Notes under the pieces: model-generated
The model's input: only the letters and a program-made list of their open reading frames with translations
Databases searched by the model: none
What the model was told of the DNA's origin: nothing
Shown: piece after piece, positions 58,201-64,000 of the stretch
Layout: every line of letters begins with the position of its first letter
Position numbering within the stretch: position 1 is the first letter of the stretch
Origin: Limnoperna fortunei
Lineage: Eukaryota > Mollusca > Bivalvia > Mytilida > Modiolidae
Reading direction: 5' to 3'
DNA length: 64,000 bases
Assembly (NCBI GenBank): GCA_944474755.1
Contig: OX104123.1
Location: forward strand, 65,713,898 to 65,777,897
Translations under genes and position numbers: made by a program

Positions 58201-60319
58201 CTTCGTCAAAGCTCAAAATTAATAAAGAAAAACATAATGTCAAAGTGCAAAATTGATCATTAATTCCTTTATTGCAAGTAGAGTAGCTTTCAATTTACGA
58301 AAATGTTTGTATGTACTGTATTGACAAAGACATTCAATCCGTCTGAGGACCCTGTTTTTATTGAATGAAGAACAACTCGTTACGCCAATACTATACTACA
58401 AAATCAATTAATTATGTAGACAATGTTTTCTATATAGTTTTACTACAAAAATAATGACATTCTAGTACGGATATAAGAAGGATCTAAGAAGATAAATTCC
58501 TTAATTATATATACTGAACATTTTATTGTGAGATGGTTCCTTGGGTTTATCCGCCACTTTCAGCAGTATTTCAGCGACTCCCCCATATTAAGTCGAGGTT
58601 CGTGTTACTTCAGTGTTGGTGTTTGCTTCTGTTTGTTTTGTTGTTGTCCCCAACTGTATTGAATTCTTGTATGACCATCCAGCATGTAATGATGCAGTAA
58701 CAAGACGTTAAGAGAGCGGATGAATATATATGTATTTATCATCTTAAAAAATCATTAACTATTCAGATTTTTCAATCAATTTTAAAATTTTGCAAACAAA
58801 TGTCTAAATCTTCACATAAGATTTAGCAATGAAAATTAATGGGTTAACTGTCACAACTATATTAAATAGCTCATTTATTAATTAATAAAATATTTTCTAC
58901 ATTTTATTTATAGTAGTATTTCGTAACACTGACAGCTTAATGTCTTGTTTATTCAATCAATACACGCTGGTCTGAACAATAAATCCAATATTTATAAAAG
59001 GTCATGCAATATGTCTCAAATGTCAGATTTAAACGACTCAACAGGTAAATACGTAAAGCCAAAGTGATCATCGTTGGCTTCCGCAATAAACCTGTAACTC
59101 TGCGATATAGCTGATCATTTCGAAACTTGAGGCTCCTAGAAGCCTGGATCGCTCACATAAACCTGAAACCAACTGACATGCAACTCTTCTTTTTATACCG
59201 GCCGCAAGGTTAGTATATAGTGGTGGAAATGTCCGTTCGTTACACTTTCTCTTATGCGCATATCATCCTACACTAATGGAATTTGATGAAACTTGCACAG
59301 AATCTTTGTCACATAGTGCCATTGTGACCTGATATTAATATTTTGATCGGAACGATATTTCGGGTTTCCCAAAGAAAAACACGGACTTTGTCATTGACAA
59401 AATGGAAGCGGGGTATCAATTAGTGAGCAATGCTCACAGTTTTTCTAGTTTATCTAGCTTTTCTTTCTGACATTTTAAAAGGAATAACTCTTATAAGGAG
59501 CTGTCCAACACCTACGCACCAATTTTCATTTTGGCAATCTTCATGAGCTGAATAATTTTTATTTCAAAAGGATTCTTTTAGCTATTACGGTTTTCAAGTT
59601 ATTGAGGAAAAATGACGAAAGTCGACAATTTTGACAATTCAGGAGCCATAACTCCTATAAGGCATCATCACACAACGTCAACTCAAAGAATTCTTGTAGA
59701 GCTTTTGATGCTGAGGAAAGATGTTCACTTCAGATTTCCTGCATCTGTTATACTTTTTGAAGTATACGTCAAAAACTATCTCGACCCATCTGTTATATTT
59801 TTAGCCAAGAAGTTTTTTAGAGCTTTTGATGCTAAAGTAGGAATGTCTCTTCGGTTTTCCTGTATCTGGAGTACTTTTTAACTGTAAGCCAAACACTGTA
59901 TTTTGGCCATCTGTTCATTTTTAGCCAAGGTGGGCATGTTGGTTGGTCTGCGGTCATAACTTTGGGAAATTTGGTCGAGGACATTTTACTAATGATGTGT
60001 GCAAAGTTTCAAAGCAATCCATTTAATGATTTTGGAAACGAAGATTTTTAAAGGAAATTTAACGACAACGACGACTGATGCCAAGTGATGGCAATAGCTC
60101 ATCTGACCACACACCATCCAAAAGCCCCACCCATCCCCTCCCCCCTGCGATAATAAAACAACACCCCAAAACAAAAACAAATCAAAGGGAAACAAACAAC
60201 CCCAATTGGTCTTCTATAATCAGTGGTTGTCTACTTATGGAACGGTTCACATATACAAAGTATTACCTTTCTGGCCAAATCAAAATCTTTCCATTCTAAA
60301 ATTCCATCTTTATTTAAAT
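52208..60319 (-). CDS. calexcitin/SCP-like EF-hand protein, 5' end not located
   Basis: Exons: 60319-60267, 56225-56088, 54461-54326, 53201-53104 and 52327-52208. All phases match and a stop TGA lies at 52208-52210; 181 aa recovered. Exon 60319 starts in phase 1 within the first EF loop (DLNKDGILEWKD), so at least one earlier coding exon is missing and may lie beyond the region searched. EF loop 2 is DENNDGKISTEE and loop 3 is DRTADGKVDAEE, both with canonical calcium ligands. A fourth, degenerate hand lies around NNTKKVDLEYF. Other landmarks are ICDLSGWKVGTDKYQQTNEL and the C-terminal DYYRSDDPGALGNFITGK. This layout fits invertebrate calexcitin and sarcoplasmic calcium-binding proteins, cytosolic calcium buffers or sensors. 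Intron lengths vary from 0.8 to 4 kb. Confidence 0.88.
52563..52640 (+). mobile_element. SINE head fragment
   Basis: GGGTCTCTGTGGTTAAGGTA, then CTACTAGTGATCACGTGCCT and GTCAACACTGATTTTG: the tRNA-like head only, within intron 4 of the EF-hand gene. Confidence 0.6.
52655..52830 (-). mobile_element. SINE fragment, opposite orientation to its neighbour
   Basis: TTCAGCTATATAATGACGTC, then GACCTGCGGTTGGAAAACTG, then ACCTCAGTGTTGACAAACCA. Lies head-to-tail-inverted next to the fragment at 52563-52640. Confidence 0.6.
53630..53820 (+). mobile_element. dispersed LINE-type 3' fragment (copy 1)
   Basis: AGGCTCATTGCAGCCGCTAC, CTCCGTCTCTACCC, GTTCTCGTCTTGAATAAAG; similar to 57110-57290. In intron 3 of the EF-hand gene. 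Confidence 0.45.
54957..55070. mobile_element. palindromic MITE
   Basis: ATTATTTACGTATTTTGAAA, CGATGCATTTTCTCGTC, ATCTCATT on the left are mirrored at 55021-55070. Confidence 0.65.
55535..55970. repeat. tandem duplication, two units of about 210-220 bp
   Basis: TTCATAGGTCTGCTTAGTAC ... AGGGGGTAGCTGGAATA and TTCATAGACTTGCGTAGTAT ... AGGGGAGCTGGAATAG are the two units. Shared landmarks are CGGTACACTATACTT, GTGAACTGGACA and GGCCTAGATTTATTTTAATT. Inside intron 2 of the EF-hand gene. Confidence 0.75.
56230..57100. other. EF-hand gene intron 1, no exon seen; GATT microsatellite
   Basis: GATT repeats at 56851-56874 followed by GATGTTTAACGTTCAGCAAG mark a decayed retroposon 3' end. No coding exon is recognised. 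Confidence 0.45.
57110..57290 (+). mobile_element. dispersed LINE-type 3' fragment (copy 2)
   Basis: AGGCTCATATTAACCGCTGC, CTCCGCTTCTACCC, TGTTCTCGTCCTAAATATAC, CTGAAATATTGCTC. Similar to 53630-53820. Confidence 0.45.
57383..57975. repeat. 46-bp minisatellite with 138-bp trimeric higher-order period
   Basis: Units contain GTAGACGTTGGTC, then a CCATATGTGAACTGGCGG-type half. The GTAGAGTAGA... unit recurs at 57385, 57521, 57659 and 57797 (136, 138, 138 bp apart), so three 46-bp unit types repeat as a block. The array is GC-richer than its surroundings, and its higher-order length, a multiple of three, creates long minus-strand open frames of 99-154 aa that are not genes. Confidence 0.85.
58130..59200. 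other. intronic, no exon recognised
   Basis: AT-rich intron sequence. A small SINE-like piece (CGCCACTTTCAGCAGTATTT) lies at 58551-58575. Confidence 0.4.
59200..60090. repeat. dispersed repeats of unknown class
   Basis: 59220-59400 resembles 44100-44280. 59650-59880 contains an internal duplication of AGAGCTTTTGATGCT. 59960-60090 has CAAAGTTTCAAAGCAATCCA then ACGACGACTGATGCCAAGTG, a pattern I associate with common bivalve repeats. No coding signal. Confidence 0.4.
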
Positions 60320-60811
60320 CTAAAATGAAAATTACAATATAAATTAATTGATGGGCACAATCGCATAAAAATTTACTGGAATCCATTTTTGTTGTGATGC
60401 GGAAACTAAACCTACATGTAAGTGCACAAAGTGCATGATGTGGATGCGCAGAGATTGATGTCCCATCGCCATGTTGTTTAATCCATTCGTTCATCTATCG
60501 ATGAACCTAGATCAAGTGTGAATTATAATACTTTACTTGTGTTAGATAATGATCATTTTTGTCGGAAAGAGTTTGGCAGCCAGGTACTAATGCTACTCCT
60601 TGATATGTTGAAAAGATCTAGCAAGATGTTCATGTAAATATGCAGAAACGTTGTAGCGAAAATTTGAAATTGAAAGCGCGCAAAAACACAAGTCGCTTCC
60701 AGTGTAAAAAAAAATGCATGAATAGTAACTTCCGTTTCGGTGTGGCAACTGAAATCACTTTTAATTAGTAGAGACATATTGTCGTTGAAAAACTAATTAC
60801 TTGTAGGTATA

Positions 60812-60830
60812 AACCCCCCCCCCCCCCCCC
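60812..60830. repeat. poly(C) run
   Basis: About 18 C residues. A G-rich counterpart lies near 61645-61662. Confidence 0.85.
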
Positions 60831-61129
60831 GAGATAATGTATTTTATCAGATTTAGCCTTTTATACAAGAGGTGGCGATAAACAATTTAATACAATGACT
60901 TCGTTGAAATATAAGATGGTGGCATTTTCAAAAACGTCACGTTTCTATATTCTTTTTTTGTAGCAGAGGTATGTATACGTAATAAAATAAATCTACGAAT
61001 AGAAAAAAATTATTTATTTTAGCTTTAAAAAAAATTAAAATATTTTAAAAGAGGGTGTTTACTTTAATTAAAAAAAACCCTCAAACCATTTATCGATACA
61101 TTGAACACAATCAGAGAAAACTCAAGTCG

Positions 61130-61540
61130 TCATCGGTGTGCAGGGGTCATAAGTAAATTACGGGTAAATGTTGCACACGAGTTAGTGTGCAGGGGTCATA
61201 TGTAAACTACCGGTAAATGTTGTACACCGGTTAGTGTGCAGTGGGTCACAGGTATATTACGTGGTCACAAACACGAGTTAGTGTTCATGGGTCATAAGTA
61301 AATTACTGGTACTGTTGCACACGTGCTAGTGTGAAAAAGTCATAAGTAAATAACGGGCAAATGTTGTACACGAGTTAGTGTGCAAGGGTCATAAGTAAAT
61401 AACGGGTAAATGTACACGAGTTAGTGTGCAGGGGTCGAAAGTAAATTACGAGTAAATGTTGTACACGAGTTAGTGTGCAGGGGTCATAAGTAAATTACGG
61501 GTATATTTTGTACACGAGTTAGTGTTCAGGGGTCACTTGA
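61130..61540. repeat. about 50-bp tandem array, roughly eight units
   Basis: Units of CAGGGGTCATAAGTAAATTA, CGGGTAAATGTTGTACACGA, GTTAGTGTG. Unit lengths vary slightly (about 43-51 bp). One further diverged unit lies at about 61725-61790, beyond a T- and G-rich spacer. Confidence 0.85.
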
Positions 61541-61799
61541 GGGAGGGGGTTAAAAATTTCGACATTTTTTTTTTTATCTTCAGAAATTTTTCGTTTCCAT
61601 GTTTGGTTTTTATATTAGTTTAATGGTTGATGTACACTTTTTGATGGGGGGGGGGGGGTGGTGGGGGTCTCCAAAAGTGTGCTTTTTGCACACTTGTGAA
61701 AATGGTTGACAATTATGGACAACCCCTAAGTAAATTACTGGTACATGTTGTTCACGAGTTAGTGTGAAGGTGTCATAAGTAAGTAACGGGTTAATGTTT

Positions 61800-62760
61800 G
61801 ATAATCGATTGAAAGTGTGCTATTTGAATCTACATGTATGACTTATATTATCTGACACATCCCACAGGACTGTCTTTCTATTTTTCGTGCATTGGACAGC
61901 TACTGCACAATCAATTTTTCTTCGCCGAAGCAAATTTAAGGTTCTAATCAAAAGGAAAGATGAAGTTTATAGCAAAGTTATATTTGCATGCATTGTGAAA
62001 TTAAGCGCCAAAACGCAGTATTTTATCGACTATAAGAGGTTTACATTATACAGTTCTATCAAATTCATCACACTTCGGAATACATCTAGCTTCATTAATG
62101 CAACAACTCCAAATCGTATAATTCGCGAGGTCTCGGAAGGGTTTATCGCTCTTCAAACAGAAACAAAATCATTGTATGACTTATTTTTAAATATAAGAAC
62201 TGAGCTTGTTTAAAAAAAACCCATATATTTCTAATGTCAATCTTTAAATTAAATTGAACCAATAAACATTGATACTGATAATGGATCCTTGTAATCGTAA
62301 ACATTAGAAAAGATTTCTTTTCTCGTATTGAGCCACTTGACAACTTCAATTAAATTAGTTAATAAAAATTCATTCAAGACATTTTCAAACCACTTTCAAA
62401 ATTAGTTTTAGCGGAACAGAGAATAGTTTATTTATCTAATATGATTTGTAATAACGATCTATAGAATGACAAAATTAGGATTTGTATCATAAAAACATCT
62501 GAATTCGTAAGCTGAGATACTTGGTCCACGGTTATCCTTTAGCATTACAAAGCAGACATTTTTGGGAGACTGTATTTGACCTGTATAACCATCTTATTAC
62601 CTATGACAAGGTAATTACGTCAGGTAATTGTCAACAGGATTTCACACGGATGTTAGATCTTGAACCCTCTAAAAAACTTAGCAGAATATAATAAGAGCTA
62701 TTAATCATTTAAACGCAAAAAGAACCTGTAGGTTTAAAATGTTTAGGGTTAAATGAAGTT
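61800..62760. other. no recognised gene
   Basis: A 108-aa plus-strand frame (61887-62213) has no domain, no splice support and ordinary AT-rich composition. I see no other features. Confidence 0.35.
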
Positions 62761-62769
62761 TTTAGCCAC

Positions 62770-63015
62770 GTTGCGCTACATGGATATCATGGCGTCCATG
62801 TTTACGTACAGGGGGCAGTAGTTCCAAGCAACATGGATATCATGGCGTCCCATGTTTACGTGGAGGGGCTTGGGTTCCAAGCTACATGGATATCATAGCG
62901 TCCATGTTTACGTGGAGAGGCTGGGGTTTCAAGCTAAATGGATATCTATCGTCCATATTTACAGGCAGGGGTCTGGGGTACCAAGCAACATTGATATGGC
63001 GTCCGTGGAGATGGG
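62770..63015. repeat. about 60-bp tandem repeat, four units
   Basis: Units of ACATGGATATCATGGCGTCC, ATGTTTACGTGGAGGGGCT, GGGTTCCAAGC, diverging to the right. Confidence 0.8.
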
Positions 63016-63429
63016 GTACCCAGAAAGAACACTTTAATCCTGGCAGAAAAAAACAGCTATTTTTCTTTAAAAGTTAGAGTCGAGCACTCAAACTCATAAC
63101 GTCTGTGTTAACACGCCGCTGTACTATTTTGAAAAGCAGGTAAAAGTATATGTAATAAAGAGTCGAACTATTCATATATTAAGTGACGGTATTATTTGTA
63201 CATCTGTTACCACATTTAAAATTTATCAAAATGACTCATATTCATTAGGTGTCGTTTACTATCATAAAAACTAATTTGCATATTTGAACAGCGTAATATT
63301 TATATACAGTTGTATAAAATTGTATTTTATAGATATGTATTGTAACGATCGATTAGTTGATAGATGAATGTCATCTATCTCCAGTACAAGAGCTACTTAA
63401 ACATACATTAAATGTGTTTTTTGTTGTTC

Positions 63430-63666
63430 AACGTAAATTTCAACCATTGTTGGAGCTACATCGTGGCATCCAGTTTGATAGGGGGGAAATCCCTGTGTAC
63501 CCAAAGTAACCCCCGACTTTAGAAGGAAAACTGGCCATCTTTGTCGATTAAGTTTTAAGTCGAGCTCACCCTATCCGCAGTGGTACTCGTACCCGCAACC
63601 TTGACAGACCACGTAAGCAATACCAGAATACTAACTACTGTAACCATTCGGACACTGAGGCCCCTA
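63430..63666 (-). mobile_element. tRNA-derived SINE
   Basis: Minus-strand copy: GGCATCCAGTTTGATAGGGG, AAACTGGCCATCTTTGTCGA, TACTCGTACCCGCAACC and head end CACTGAGGCCCC antisense. Tail lost. Confidence 0.75.
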
Positions 63667-63884
63667 TACATAAAGTTAATTGATTCATATCCGTAAACAG
63701 GTCCATGGCCAGCACAACTAAATAGCCACAGGAAAAAGAGGGCATAATTAGTACGACAGGACACCTGCAAACTGTTGCCAACAGGCTAAGTACTCATTTT
63801 TGTGATGAGATAAAGGTGTCTATAACGAAGTGTCCCTAATCAATATCTATGTCAAGGGTTTTAAAGACATATAGCGTTAGCTTT

Positions 63885-64000
63885 GAACAGATGAAACACG
63901 CGTTACTTTTGAGTAGATGAAACACAAGTTTTTTTAATAGAGGAAACACTCGTTAGTTTCAAGTAAACGAAACAAGAGTCAGTTTTGAATTGATGAAACC
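63885..64000. repeat. degenerate tandem repeat of about 27 bp running off the window
   Basis: GATGAAACACGCGTTACTTT, GAGTA-type units recur about four times with many changes up to the window end. Confidence 0.6.

Noticed and set aside
61130..61540. Possible CRISPR-like regular array
   Set aside because: Units are contiguous with no unique spacers, and the genome is eukaryotic.
61887..62213. 108-aa frame
   Set aside because: No recognisable motif and no conserved context; kept only as an unassigned region.

Overview
The window looks like AT-rich genomic DNA from a mollusc, most likely a bivalve. The genes have introns with GT/AG junctions. The repeats include tRNA-derived SINEs, 5'-truncated LINEs, Ty3/gypsy relics, a Crypton relic and many palindromic or TIR-bounded DNA elements. 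HSPA12-type HSP70 genes of the kind seen here are known to be expanded in bivalves. The species assignment is inference; no rRNA or mitochondrial marker is present.

Genes found by joining exons with matching phases:
(1) A family of four two-exon genes for short, secreted, cysteine-free, arginine-rich proteins of 146-152 aa. Copy A is on the minus strand (11132-11938). Copies B (17170-17987), C (23237-24033) and D (27609-28404) are on the plus strand. I do not recognise the family, and it is the best candidate here for something undescribed. B, C and D share a promoter block: a perfect CArG box (CCTTTTATGG) between two TACGTCA-type sites, then a TATA box.
(2) A complete five-exon Rv2258c-like SAM-dependent methyltransferase on the minus strand (36007-42486, 357 aa), whose 4.5-kb second intron holds a gypsy relic.
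(3) A complete four-exon HSPA12-like HSP70 on the plus strand (47246-50986, 585 aa).
(4) An EF-hand calexcitin/sarcoplasmic-calcium-binding-like gene on the minus strand (52208-60319), five exons recovered, 5' end not located. Genes 3 and 4 converge tail to tail.

Layout: 1-11 kb is mostly repeats (LINE fragments, SINEs, TIR elements and a 48-bp minisatellite). 11-29 kb is the secreted-protein cluster with SINEs, MITEs, a CpG-rich TIR element and a gypsy relic between copies C and D. 29-36 kb holds a Crypton tyrosine-recombinase relic, a 21-bp array of TGACGT-type sites and a non-coding stretch with a recurring 14-bp motif. 36-43 kb is the methyltransferase gene and nested elements. 43-47 kb is TIR elements. 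47-60.5 kb holds the HSPA12 and EF-hand genes. 60.5-64 kb is mainly short tandem arrays and a SINE. Most other long open frames are tandem repeats or chance.
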